This document shows, piece by piece, positions 34,148 to 45,200 of a stretch of 64,000 bases of DNA. A program made the translations under genes and the position numbers. Each line of letters begins with the position of its first letter. Position 1 is the first letter of the stretch. Below the pieces are notes generated by a model. It had not been told where the DNA came from, searched no databases, and saw only the letters and a list, made by a program, of their open reading frames with translations. The DNA lies in the NCBI GenBank assembly GCA_021613535.1, contig CP075497.1, positions 1,798,001 through 1,862,000 of the forward strand, given 5' to 3'. Source of the DNA: Adineta vaga. Its lineage: Eukaryota; Rotifera.

Positions 34148-36583
34148 TTAATTGGATAAAGCACCGGTTGGAATCGATGATGCAGGTCTAGGATTTGTTA
34201 AAAATATAAGACACTGCTGTTTGACCTTTTCTTGGATAGAAGGTGATAACACAATCTTGAGTAAGATAATTATACCAATACAAAAATAAACACTAGGTTG
34301 TAGAACACCTTTTTCTTGTATAAATATAGCCGATGCAATAACTCCAGCAAATATATTTAATAAGAATTCCAATGTTTGTCCTATATTAGAAAATGTTTAA
34401 AAAAGTCTCTATTATAATATCTGCCGCTAAATTAAGTAAAAAACAAAGGAAAACATAGACTATCGCTACTTTATATTAACTACATGTGGCACTAGAAACA
34501 TAGACCTATGCATCTTGATTAGTTCTAATGATTCATACATAGCATCACTATATTTGAAGTTCATACTTAGGGATAGATTGATGAAATGCACGGGAAAGCT
34601 TTTGCGTTTTTCTCAAAACCTGAATCTCGGCGCAAATTTTTTCATCATAGTTTATTCTAAAGAATTGCTGTTCTTCATTGATTAGTTAATTAGGACAAAA
34701 CCAAGGACGGTTAATAAATGTTGCTACACATACTAACTGTTTGTTTTGCATGCGAATTCTTTACAACGAACAGAGAATCTATCTTAATGCAATTAAGATG
34801 AATGTTTATTTGTACATATATGAACAAATATCTTCAAAAAATAGTATAAATGTCCAATATTAACATTACTAATTGAAAATAGTAAGTAACAATGATCTTC
34901 ATCTAACAACTAGGAACACGGAGAAAAAATGCATACAACATGCAAAGCGAAGAGGAAAACGACAAAAAGACACAAATAAGTAGGCACAAGTATATATAGA
35001 TGATTTTAGTGACCACAAAATAAGAAAGTAATTTTAAACGCTATGTTAATGTTATCGTGTTGATATAAAGCATCATAGGGTACCATTTAAAAATGTAATT
35101 TACCAGCTAATTACTTTTTTTTTGATTGTCAAGATTTTTTGTCACTAGAATAGAATGAAAAAGATTTGAAATAATTACAAATATCTCTAATTAAAAATTT
35201 ATTGCAGAATTGTCTTGTCGTAAGTAGAACAATACGATCATTTCCATTAACGACCTTCGCTTTGAAGAACGTATATTCTACTCAATTTGACTAGACCAAT
35301 GACGTAGTGTAAAATTCAACGGAAACGTATGCTCTTTACTCGTATTCTTAACTATAATTTACCTGAAACGTTAGACGTATCATGATAAAAAGTTTAAATC
35401 AATGTGAGAAAGAAAATAAAGAGATATTCTCTAATATTTTTCAACAGTAATGCTGCTGGATATATCAGAGTTAGGACTCCAGCAGTGTCACATATCCCGC
35501 ATTTTGTGCGTGATATGTGCATAATGAAGAGTGAGGGTGCGTATCCTGATGGAGATAACTGCATATCCCGCACAAAATGCTGCATCTCCCGCTAGAGACC
35601 AGCTCGTCTACTGAGGGAGATGAGGATGCATCCCCGATCTGCGGGATATGTGACACCACTCGCTGACGAGCGACATAATGTATCCAATCTGTAATATTTC
35701 TGTGCTTAAATATTTCTGAATTAAGTACTTACTGAGAAAATTAAAAAAGTAATTGTTGAGAAACTTTTTGCACCAACCACCTATGTCGATATTGTTGTCA
35801 TCTACAAAAAAGACATAGACTTAGTTTATGTTTCATTTATGGAGTTCTTGACAGTATTTATAATGTACAATGTACTTATTTTTATTTTTCATTACTTTTT
35901 AATATTTTATTCTGGTACTATTAAAAGTATAGAAGACTCCTTGCGAAAGCTTAGAAAATGTTCATTTTTTTATACTTTAGTCACAAAAATCGTTTGATAG
36001 AAAGTCATTGTTTGAAATTCATATTAATCTCCATAGATTTCGTCAGAATTATATGCCTAAATTTAAGTTCCGATATATCGAAAAATCCTGCTTCTACTTT
36101 TAATCTATAGATATTCATGGAAAAGAAGTCAGATAAATCACATCAAAGTCGTTTTTTTTTGTATTAAGACAAAATATCTAATTTTTCTGTTGTATAGACA
36201 GATTTTATTTGATTTCTATCGATCAAAATTCTAGAATTTCAACAGATTTTTACTTAACCAAGAATCGACAAAAATCAGATCTTTCCTTACATAAAGTATC
36301 AAGTACTATTAAATAAAAAACATTCTTTATATTTACCAGATTCATTAATATGATAGACTGGAATATCTCTTTGTTGAATATCCCATAATTGTGATGTCAT
36401 AATAGGTACTATGAAACTGTTTGTATCTGGATTAAATAATATGATATTTGTTTCGTTTGATATTGTATACATTGCTTTAACATTATCGATAAATTTTTCA
36501 AAAGGAACGGATGGATCAATAGTTAATAATTTTTCAATACCACGAGATTTAATATTTATTGATTTTAATCCACCCATGTGCAT
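34148..36583 (-). CDS. Three-exon orphan membrane protein (182 aa)
   Basis: Exons 36337-36583, 35733-35801 (69 nt, flanked by AG and GTAAGT) and 34148-34380 join in a single frame, phase 1 at both junctions, giving 182 residues. The N-terminal 80 residues (LLTIDPSVPFEKFIDNVKAM, ETNIILFNPDTNSFIVPI) look like a small beta-rich fold, perhaps ubiquitin-like, but this is a guess. Two hydrophobic segments lie in the last exon (LLNIFAGVIASAIFIQ; SVYFCIGIIILLKIVL), then a polar Pro/Ser tail. No signal peptide is seen. No family is recognised. Introns are large for this window (about 535 nt and 1.35 kb), and the larger one hosts the inverted-repeat element at 35485-35656. The agreement of three splice phases is the main support. 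Confidence 0.5.
35485..35656. mobile_element. MITE-like element with perfect 17-bp terminal inverted repeats
   Basis: 172 bp bounded by GTGTCACATATCCCGCA (35485-35501) and its exact reverse complement (35640-35656). Internally, ATCCCGCATTTTGTGCG and CCCGCACAAAATGC pair with each other, and CATCTCCCGCTAG faces CTGAGGGAGATG, so most of the element can fold into stacked hairpins. GC-rich relative to the flanks and without coding capacity. No clear target-site duplication is seen. It sits in the large intron of the orphan membrane gene. A degenerate relative is at 28330-28413. Confidence 0.75.
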
Positions 36584-37150
36584 TTTTCATCTACATAAAG
36601 AAAAAAAGAAAAAACGATATTAAAACAATAGCTAAATCTTGATGAATAAAATCGAGGAACGTATACTAAAAGATACAAAAAATATATATATATATAATGC
36701 TGCTGTCAAAAAAAAGGTATACAATTTGCATGAAAAATTGGCAAATGATAATAAACTGTATAAAGATGTCGCCATAAAACTAATTATAACAAGTCTCTCT
36801 CCTTAAACATGTGCGATATACACGCTTGTTTTTATAATAGAAATCTTCTGATTTTTATCTTTTTGAAAAATGAACTATTTTTCAATAGCGTGTCGCGGCA
36901 GCCGCAGACAGACTCTTAGCCACGACGGACATCTCCGTCACTTACTTTACCTTGTTTATCTTCATTAGCATTGTCGCACCTAAGAGGAGAATTGAGGGAA
37001 GAGTCGATCACTCCCTAAAATAGTACAGAGACTGCCAACTGAGTAAAATAGTAAGTAATTTGACGCTTTCTTTATTTAAAAGTATAAAGTATTTTTCAAA
37101 AGTACAAATCACTCTACTTGTAACTTATACTAATTATAAAAATCGTTTTT
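36584..37150. other. Intergenic, GC-rich patch at about 36890-36960
   Basis: Mostly AT-rich with a TA run at about 36690. A patch at 36890-36960 is unusually GC-rich and contains two short inverted repeats (GCGGCAGCCGC; GACGGACATCTCCGTC). It lies just outside the second cassette copy. No gene or tRNA could be folded from it by eye. Confidence 0.4.
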
Positions 37151-38131
37151 TTAAAATTCGTCATCCCATTTTAGTTGTTCTAAATTAATTTCATATGGAT
37201 GAGTTGTTTTATTAATATTCGTAACAATGAATAGAGTTCCGAGTAGAATTAAAACTTCTTCTTCATGTTGGTATTCAGATATTTGATCAATATTAAGTGC
37301 GGATTTTTTATCGATTATTGTAAATATGATAACAACAGATAATTTTCCTGGTCTTGGTACCGATAGACAACCAAAACCTTTTGCAATTTTCCATGATTTT
37401 CATGTTGATTGAAACGATTTATTTGATAAAGCAATACCAATTTGATATTGTTCATAATCAGTTGATGTAATTTGCATTCCTCGATATGTTAATCGATCAG
37501 GTTCAAATGCTGAATTCATTGAAATTAAACCTGTATAAGCACGAAGTAAATAAATTGGATCATTTGTTTCTAAAGCTTGTTGAAAAAGATCTTTAACCAG
37601 TGCAGTTGATTTTTCTCGATCGTCGAGTAAAGCAAGAGCTTTATCAAGTTTTTTTATTGTTTTTTTAATTCCACGATCTTTCAAACAACCCCAATGTGTA
37701 GCACGAGAATAATATTCAGCTGAATTATCTTCAAAATTCCATTCAGGTTGTTCAACTGGATTATTACTAAAACGTTGTTTTGTTGCTTCAGCTGATCGTG
37801 GAAAAAGTTGGGCAATTTCTTTAGTCTTTGCTTCATCCAACGGTGTACAACCATATCGATTGATTATTCGTCGACATGCACCATATTCTAATAGCATTCG
37901 AACAATATCTGTATGTCCATTATACGAAGCTACATGAAGACATGTACTTCCATTAGGTTCTAAACGATTGAGAAGTCTTAAAGGAGTTTGTGGTAATAAA
38001 CGTTCGACTGTTGCTTTATCGCCATCTCGACAAGCAAAATATAAATCACTAACAATCATTACTGCCATTCTGCTCTTACGATTTGTACTCCTATGCGATT
38101 TTATATACATATTTTTTTTCTCTGTTGACAT
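37151..38131 (-). pseudogene. Ankyrin-repeat ADP-ribosyltransferase, copy 2, disrupted
   Basis: The ankyrin part (37560-38110) is almost identical to copy 1, but the ART domain is damaged. A 34-codon, 102-bp in-frame deletion removes the segment equal to residues 194-227 of copy 1 and lies between short GTATAA repeats. FCGQ before the catalytic Arg is shortened, giving DRLTYRGM. A TGA at 37400-37402 replaces Ser274 right after the Ser-Thr of the catalytic motif, so the ExE strand (still readable downstream to the stop at 37151) is cut off. The product would be an ankyrin protein with an inactive partial ART domain. One extra T upstream also opens an earlier in-frame ATG at 38131. The part beyond the deletion is far more diverged than the rest. 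Confidence 0.8.
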
Positions 38132-38433
38132 TAAGTATAGACGATTCTTTTTCTTTTATAAATCTTTCTATTCATGATTTTCGAAAATAGTCAAGATTCT
38201 AGCTCTTTTACCATTATAATTCTGTGCTATTAACATTACTTGTACACACCAGGTGAGAAGATTTCACTTCGTTATGTCTGAGTCTTTGATAGATGTCGTA
38301 GTTATATTGAATGTATCAATAGTGGTTTATTTATTCGTACATACAGATTGAGAGATGACTCATATGTCATCATTCATAGATATATATATATTCACTATGT
38401 AATAGCTTACTTAAGTTCTTTTTTCCAGAAAGA
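38132..38433. promoter_or_regulatory. Second copy of the divergent cassette promoter
   Basis: Near-identical to 29646-29973, with a shorter TA repeat near 38383 and scattered substitutions. It presumably drives the hydrolase gene at 38434. Confidence 0.4.
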
Positions 38434-39150
38434 ATGGCTACTGTAAATAATGGTCGTTTATCGTCGGAAATCTTTGTTTTTCTTCATGGATTTACTCAAG
38501 ATAGTAATGTAGGTGGTGGTGGTCAAATAGCAAAATATATTGCATCATTATTTGAAGTTTCAGTTGAACAACCAAATCTAAATCAACCATCATTCAATGA
38601 ATTCTCTGTTTCAAATGCAATCGATGTAATCAATCGACTATACGATGAAAAACAGAACAAACAAATGAATCTTATCGGTGCTAGTATGGGTAAGTTTTAT
38701 TCTTTTCAAACTGCAAATTTGTCGAAGAGAATCTCATACTTAGGTGGTTATATTGCTGCATGTTATGCAGAACGTTATCCTGATCGTGTCAAGAAATTAT
38801 TTCTTCTTTGTCCAGCATTTGGTTTAGTTGCTCGATGGCGTGAATTTTTAACCGATGATGATTTAGAAAAATGGAAATCATCCGGATCATATTCATACGA
38901 TGGTCGACAATTACATTATTCATTCTTTAATGATATTAAAGAAAAACATTCACCTTATCCTCAAGTATCTTGTCCAACATCCATCGTACATGGAAAATCC
39001 GATCAAATCATACCAATTGAAGCGAGTCGAAAGTTTATTGAAGAACAAAAAACCAAAGGATTGATTAATCTTGTTGAAGTTGATGATGATCATTATTTAA
39101 CTAAAAGTTTATCACAGATTATTGAGATTGTTTCACAATTTTTACTTTAA
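38434..39150 (+). CDS. YqiA-like alpha/beta hydrolase, copy 2
   Basis: Same structure as the gene at 29974: two exons around a 54-nt intron (38690-38743), Ser in GASMGGY after splicing, Asp in HGKSDQIIP, His in DDDHYL. Only a few codons differ from copy 1, mostly near the C-terminus (FIEEQKTKG versus FIQEQKTKG; IIEIVSQFLL versus IIQSVSQFLL), and synonymous changes are also few. The gene is open, so both copies may be functional. The gap to the following RING-YEATS ATG is 83 nt, against 46 nt in copy 1, because of an extra 35-40 nt that includes a second TTTCAG acceptor-like site. Confidence 0.8.
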   Translation: MATVNNGRLSSEIFVFLHGFTQDSNVGGGGQIAKYIASLFEVSVEQPNLNQPSFNEFSVSNAIDVINRLYDEKQNKQMNLIGASMGKFYSFQTANLSKRISYLGGYIAACYAERYPDRVKKLFLLCPAFGLVARWREFLTDDDLEKWKSSGSYSYDGRQLHYSFFNDIKEKHSPYPQVSCPTSIVHGKSDQIIPIEASRKFIEEQKTKGLINLVEVDDDHYLTKSLSQIIEIVSQFLL

Positions 39151-39233
39151 ATTAAATATTTTTATATTAAATAAACCTGCAATGTATTTTTGTTTCAGAT
39201 TAAAATCTTCTCTAAGAAAAGATTATATTTTAG

Positions 39234-39962
39234 ATGAATAAAACTCTTTTAGAAACATATCGAGATTGTCCATTATGTTTAAAACTTCTCTATGAACCAG
39301 TTTCCACATTATGTGGTCATACATTTTGTTTATTATGTCTTGAACGTTTTCTAATTGCATCTGATTCGATATTAAAATGTCCTATATGTCGTGTTGATTT
39401 AACTTATCTTCGTTCATGTTCAAATCAATTGAAAACAAATACAATTCTTCATAATCTTTTTCGTGAAATCTATGGAAATGAATATGAACTTCGACGAAAT
39501 GAATTTGAAAATGAAAGAAAAAATATTATAAAGAAACGTTTAATTATTGGTAATACACATCAGTTATTACCATGTGATTATCATCATAAACAACATGAAT
39601 GGAGTTTATTTATTAAATTTGAAAATGATGAAGAAAATCCTGATGAAATTAGTGAATATATTAAACAAATTCAAATTCATTTACATCCAACTTTTTCTCC
39701 ATCACAAATTATTTTGGATAAACCACCATTTCGACTAACAAGAATTGGATGGTAGAAATAAAATGTTTTCTTGAAAGAGAAATTAGTTGTGAAGTTTTTG
39801 TTTAGGGGAGTTTTTACTGTTCAAATTTCAATTGAATTTCAAGGCAAATGGAATAAATCAGATTTAATAACAAATTGGTTTTTATCATTTACAAATATGG
39901 GGAATCAAAAATCAATAGAAATTGGCTTTCAAAAATCATCTGATCAAATCAGTATCAATTAA
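39234..39962 (+). CDS. RING finger - YEATS domain fusion protein, copy 2
   Basis: Exons 39234-39751 and 39806-39962 give 224 residues. The RING cysteines and His (CPLC, CGHTFCLLC, CPIC) and the YEATS hallmark KPPFRLTRIGWG are unchanged from copy 1. Differences are a conservative change after the RING (ERFLIA for ERFIIA) and a different last ten or so residues (SSDQISIN instead of SSNNLFDES). Sequence identity between the copies breaks off just after the C-terminal codons, so the duplication end lies near 39945/31445. Being fully open with most changes silent or conservative, it is probably functional. Confidence 0.8.
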
Positions 39963-40401
39963 TTTATCATACAATTGTTTTGTACATAGAATATATTCTT
40001 AAACATCTCTTTCTCTCTCTCCCTATATATATATATATATATTTTTGTTGTTTATAGAAGAAATAACGTTTAGAAGTTTAGATTTATTAAATAAATGAAT
40101 CAATATAGAAAATCTTTATCAACTTTTGATAATGTACGATTGAATAATATTGATCGTGATTCATACAATTTTTCTTTATTACGACGATAATTTTGTGTCT
40201 ATAGTGAGTGATTGAAACTATCTTATTTTGCTATATTTTATTACAATAATGATCGATAATCATTAATGTTAGAAGAAACAAACTTGAAATACTTTATATT
40301 GAAATAATACAATTTCTGTAAAATGCTTTTATACAAAACAGGATTCTTTTAACATATTGTACTATTAGTATTTTTTATGATATGATAACTAAACTATCGA
40401 T
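39963..40401. repeat. Intergenic with TA microsatellite
   Basis: A CT-rich stretch runs into a TA dinucleotide run at about 40010-40042. No gene seen. Confidence 0.5.
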
Positions 40402-40738
40402 TTAGAAGAAAGATCCGCCACCCATTCCCCCATTATAACCATATGAAGATCCATAATTTCCAAAACCTCCTGGTCCGCCAAAACCTCCCATTCCACCAAA
40501 GCCTCCTGGCCCACCAAAACCTCCCATTCCACCACCAAAACCTCCTGGTCCACCGAAACCTCCCATTCCACCGCCATGACCTCCCATTCCACCAAAGCCT
40601 CCTGGCCCACCAAAACCTCCCATTCCGCCACCAAAACCTCCCATTCCACCTCCATGTCCTAATTTTATATATCAGAATTAATCAAAAAGGAATAAATATT
40701 TATTTACCATGATGGTGATGATGATGACCGCCAAACAT
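40402..40738 (-). CDS. Gly/Phe/Met-rich repeat protein with N-terminal His tract (95 aa)
   Basis: Exon 1 (40708-40738) encodes MFGGHHHHHHG; exon 2 (40402-40658) encodes tandem GGFGGPGGFGGMGG-type repeats and ends YGYNGGMGGGSFF. The 49-nt intron has GTAAAT..TTAG borders and keeps frame. The sequence is low complexity, with six consecutive His residues at the start and no signal peptide or domain. Gly/Phe repeats resemble disordered, phase-separating or structural proteins; the His run could bind metal. Function is unknown. The dense GGNGGN codons make it much GC-richer than its neighbours, as expected from composition and not evidence of transfer. The open reading on the other frame and strand is a by-product of the repeat. 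Confidence 0.6.
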
Positions 40739-42218
40739 CTTGTTATTTACTGTGTATTAAGAATAAACGATAGAGAAGGTAAAAAAAACGAAAATATATA
40801 TTTCAAATGCGAAAATTCGCAAGCATTTATACCCTTAAAATATGTTCTTAACTACTTTGACCTATCGTCATTATTTTATGAAAAAGTACAAATATTTTCT
40901 CATGCGTATCGCTTCCTTTCATATCATTAGCTTATAAAAAATATCGTCCTCAAACAAAATATTTTTGTGTGAATAATAATCATTGAAGCATCGATTACTC
41001 ACTCGACGCATCGTTTAACTTTAGACACACCTACGATAAACATTCTAAATATTACCAATCTTTATAATAACCAAGTTAAAAAAATTACCCAATCAACATT
41101 AATTTTTCAATATTCATCTGATTTTCATATCTAATGATCATCTTGTCATACTGAAAACTTCACTCTTATATGTGATCGAATGATTAAGCAATTATTTTTC
41201 TATTTTTGCATATAATTTATCATTCGAAATAATTTCCAAGATATTGATCTCTATAGCGACAAATAATGTTATTATACAAAGTTACCTTTTCATCAGATAG
41301 AATCTTAGTGATAAATTTGATAGTTCATTCGAAGAATAGTTATTCTCTGAGCGAATCTTTGACAATGAGAAATTACAATGTTCTTAAAATAATGACGACG
41401 ACACTACCCTTGCTGTAGACGAACGCGAAGAAGAGAGGAAGAAAAGGGTTAAAAAACACATGTATCCACTATGAATAATGAAAACTACTTCATGAAAAGA
41501 ATACCATTGACATCGAAAAAAAAACTTTTTTTACACCTAAATTGGTGAATTTAATATTTTTCCTTTCTCAGATACGATACAAAGACTCGATATGATTGAT
41601 TCAGCGTTATTACGCAGTGCACAATTTCATCTGAAAATCAAAAATCGTAGGTTTAATTGTAACTTATTGTTTACATATCCACATACCTCTTAAAAATAGA
41701 TCCGCCCAACATAAAATCCAAGGACAAATTATATTTATGTCCGTTGTTTTTGATTTCGTTTCTATTCAATATTATGCTATTTTCCTTGTCAGATTTCTGT
41801 TTGTTTTTCTAAATTCTAGATTAAATTCACCTTTACTACACAAATTCGCGACTTGATTAAACTGACAGAAATCTGGGTAAGTGCGATTTCTAATTTTTGT
41901 TTTCACTCACATTATTGTTCTTCAAGTCACAGTATAGGTGACTATGGGCTGTCTTTTGCAATATATCCATTTCCATGGCATCAAGATTACGTGATAAAAA
42001 CAATGAATATGACTTTGCTGTTACTTTTCTGTGAGTTTCAAACAATAGATGTGGTGAATATTGAAGCTTGTACAAAAGCAAACAACGGAAGAAATGATGA
42101 ATATCAATATAGAGAAAACATTTATTATTTCATAGAAAAAGAAAAAAAACGAAGAAAAAAGTATTTATTCTAATGAAATCACAAATATTTGGCAAAAAAT
42201 ACTCTTCATATAAGATAT
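40739..42218. other. Intergenic, no gene seen
   Basis: About 1.5 kb AT-rich. Open stretches exist but lack coding character. It includes the 5' flank of the Gly-rich gene and the 3' flank of the plexin gene. Confidence 0.45.
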
Positions 42219-45200
42219 TTAAATAATCGTTGTATTTGTTTTTATTGTATCTGAATTAATTAATTGTCGAATTTGTACTAAGAGATGATGAACAGGTAAT
42301 AAAACGCTCACATGATTTTCTCCAATATGTTGATTTATCTAAATAAAAATTGTGAATTCTAGTGAAAAATATGCTTAAAAAATGAATATACCATTTCACT
42401 ATTTAATTCATAAAATTGATAAAGTTTAAAAAGACATTCAATCGCTGTTTGATCTGCAAGTATCAATGATCGAATATCCATCGATGATAATAATAAAGAA
42501 TTTCTTAAAGGTGGTGCTGACAATTGAAATGTATTTGTATTCAATGGTGAAAAATATTGTTGATCATCTTCAAACAATTCTCGAATTTGTTTCGAAATAT
42601 TTTTATCATTAATATGAAAAATAAATTCTAAACCATCAGCAATAACATTTAAACATGATTGAATTATAAGACAATTGGATCTTGATAATAATAGATGATG
42701 TAAATTTCGAATAAGATCACTAATTAATTGAATATATTCATTGAATGAATCAATTGAAAGATATTTTATCCCATGGAGAAGATTTTGATAAAAATTTCGT
42801 AAAATTTTCTCATTAAATTCCTTTTTATTTTCTTTCAATTGTTTAAGAAGAAGCATTTCATCTTCAATACATGGATTTTCTTTACATAGATGATATGTAT
42901 AAATATTTGATGATGAATTTGAAAATTGATTCCATGAAGATTGTTTTCGACAAAGAATTGATGAATTAATTGCATAATGTTTTAATTGAGGAATTTCTTC
43001 TTTACATAAACAAAGACTTAATGATGGAAGAAATAAATCAATTGAATCCGATGAATTTAAATAATGAAGAATCTTCTTTTTCAATTGATCAATTGTATCA
43101 CAAGTCAAAACATTTAAAGGAAAATGAAATTGATTTTCATAATTAATCGATATTTGATATGAATGATAATCAAGTTTGGAATTGTATAATAATGTTTCGA
43201 GTGAAAGAGATTTAGTTGCACGATGTAATAATTGATCACATGGACCAGAATCAAGAAAATCAATAAGATTATCAAGTAAATTATCAAATAAATGAAAGAT
43301 TTCAATTAAATTCGTTTTCGATTGAAGAAAATATGTGGAAAGAAATTTGTAAAAATTTATTTGACGTGTTGATGGAAATCGTTGGAAATTTATGGGAGAA
43401 TAACGAAAGATATATAGATAATATTTATATAATTCAGGATCATTTCTGATCAATAATTGATCGATAAATGCTTCAGAAAATGGTGTCATACCAAGTAAAT
43501 CATAGAAATATTCCATTGATTGACGACGATTCGATGAATTTATTCTACAAAATAAAGAAATTTTATTAGATATAAATTCTAAAAAATTAATAAAATGGTT
43601 TTACTTGATATTTGATGTATGAATAAGTTTTTTTAATCGTTCATGTTCAACAGAAATTGTTTTTAAAAATGTTGATTTCGTTTGTAATTGTTGTATCAAT
43701 GATAATGATGAATAATTTTGATGATATGGACAAACAATCAATGGTGTACGTGTCAATGTATTTTGATGTGATGAAGATGATGATATCTGTTCATAAACTT
43801 GATAATAAAGTCCAGCATTTGCTGATGTTGTCGACCAAAATGTTTTTTCAGGTTTTGGTTCATTCGATGTAATTGGAGATAAAGTTAAAGGTTTTTCTTG
43901 AGATTTTTTGTATTTAAAATACAAACAAATAATTAATGTTAATAAAGCAACTGTTAATAGACAACTTGCAATAGATAAATAGATGATTGTTCCAACTGAA
44001 TAACGTGATGAGGAAGAAAATAAATGTTTATAGGATAAATAACCAATTAAATATTCACGAAAACCAATACGAAAACGAATTGGACCAATTGAAGAATTAT
44101 ACATTGAACAATCAACTTGAAAACAAAAGGATAAAATCGAGAAATCTTTTCTTTTTTTTAAAAACAAACCTTGAGATTGTTGATTATTCAAAAGTAATGG
44201 AACATTAGTTGTTAATTGATTTGGTGGTTGACAAGTAATAACTTTTGATGTAAAAGTTTTCAATTGACATTGAGTACAACCAATTAATAATTGTATATCA
44301 TCTATTGATGCTGCTTCAGTGAGATTTTCGACTTGTAATCGAAGTTCTTCACCTGTATAAGATAATGTTGGAGGAATAAGGGAAATATTTAGCAAAACAT
44401 CTGATATATAATGAAATTGAAGAAGATTTGGTAGAAGAATTAAATTATCGAAATTAAGAGAAAAATCGACGTCAATTGGTGGAGAATTGAATTCATTGGA
44501 TGGTGAAGGTATTCCTGGTGTACGGAAAGTTAATGAAGAAATGATTCCATCAGCAGATGAAGTTATATCCATTGGATTGATCTTTAATATAAAAAAATTC
44601 AATTTAGATTCAAAATCATAATGAAAAACAAACATACTTTTAATTTCGTATTCCATTTTCGATATGAAAATTCTACATTGATGTTTTGTGCAGAACCAAA
44701 ATACATTCCACGAATCGTTATTAATCGACCACCACTAGATAGATGAATAGTAAATCAAACTCCAATCTAAAAAGAATTCGTCGAACTAACCTTGCAAAAC
44801 TATTTATTGGATTAATATCTTGTACAATTGGATTTGGTGTTACTTTCAATTGAATTCCATTATTTAAAATCGTTTTCTTATCAATAATAATTGTCATATT
44901 ATAAAATCCAGATGAGACGGATGGTAAACGACATGTTAAACTATTTCGATTTGTTTGTTTAATAATTAAACATTGTGTATTTCCAATAAGAATTTCTTGG
45001 AGATTTCCAATGAGAAGATTATTTCCATTGATCTGAAGAATTTGTCCACCGAATTCATAAACAATTAATGGATTAAATGAATGAATTGTTGATCGACGAT
45101 ATTCAATAGATTGTTTCGAGAAAATTGAAATCGAATTTTCCAATTGAATTTTAATAAAACCTTTTCGAGAAGAATTCGATGGATTCGATTGACATTGAAT

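Noticed and set aside
40443-40712. Pro/His/Asn-rich open frame on the plus strand and Glu/Val frame on the minus strand
   Set aside because: Both are by-products of the GGN repeat of the Gly-rich gene.
41853-42173. 106-codon open frame
   Set aside because: Composition is not coding-like, no splice partners or family; left as intergenic.
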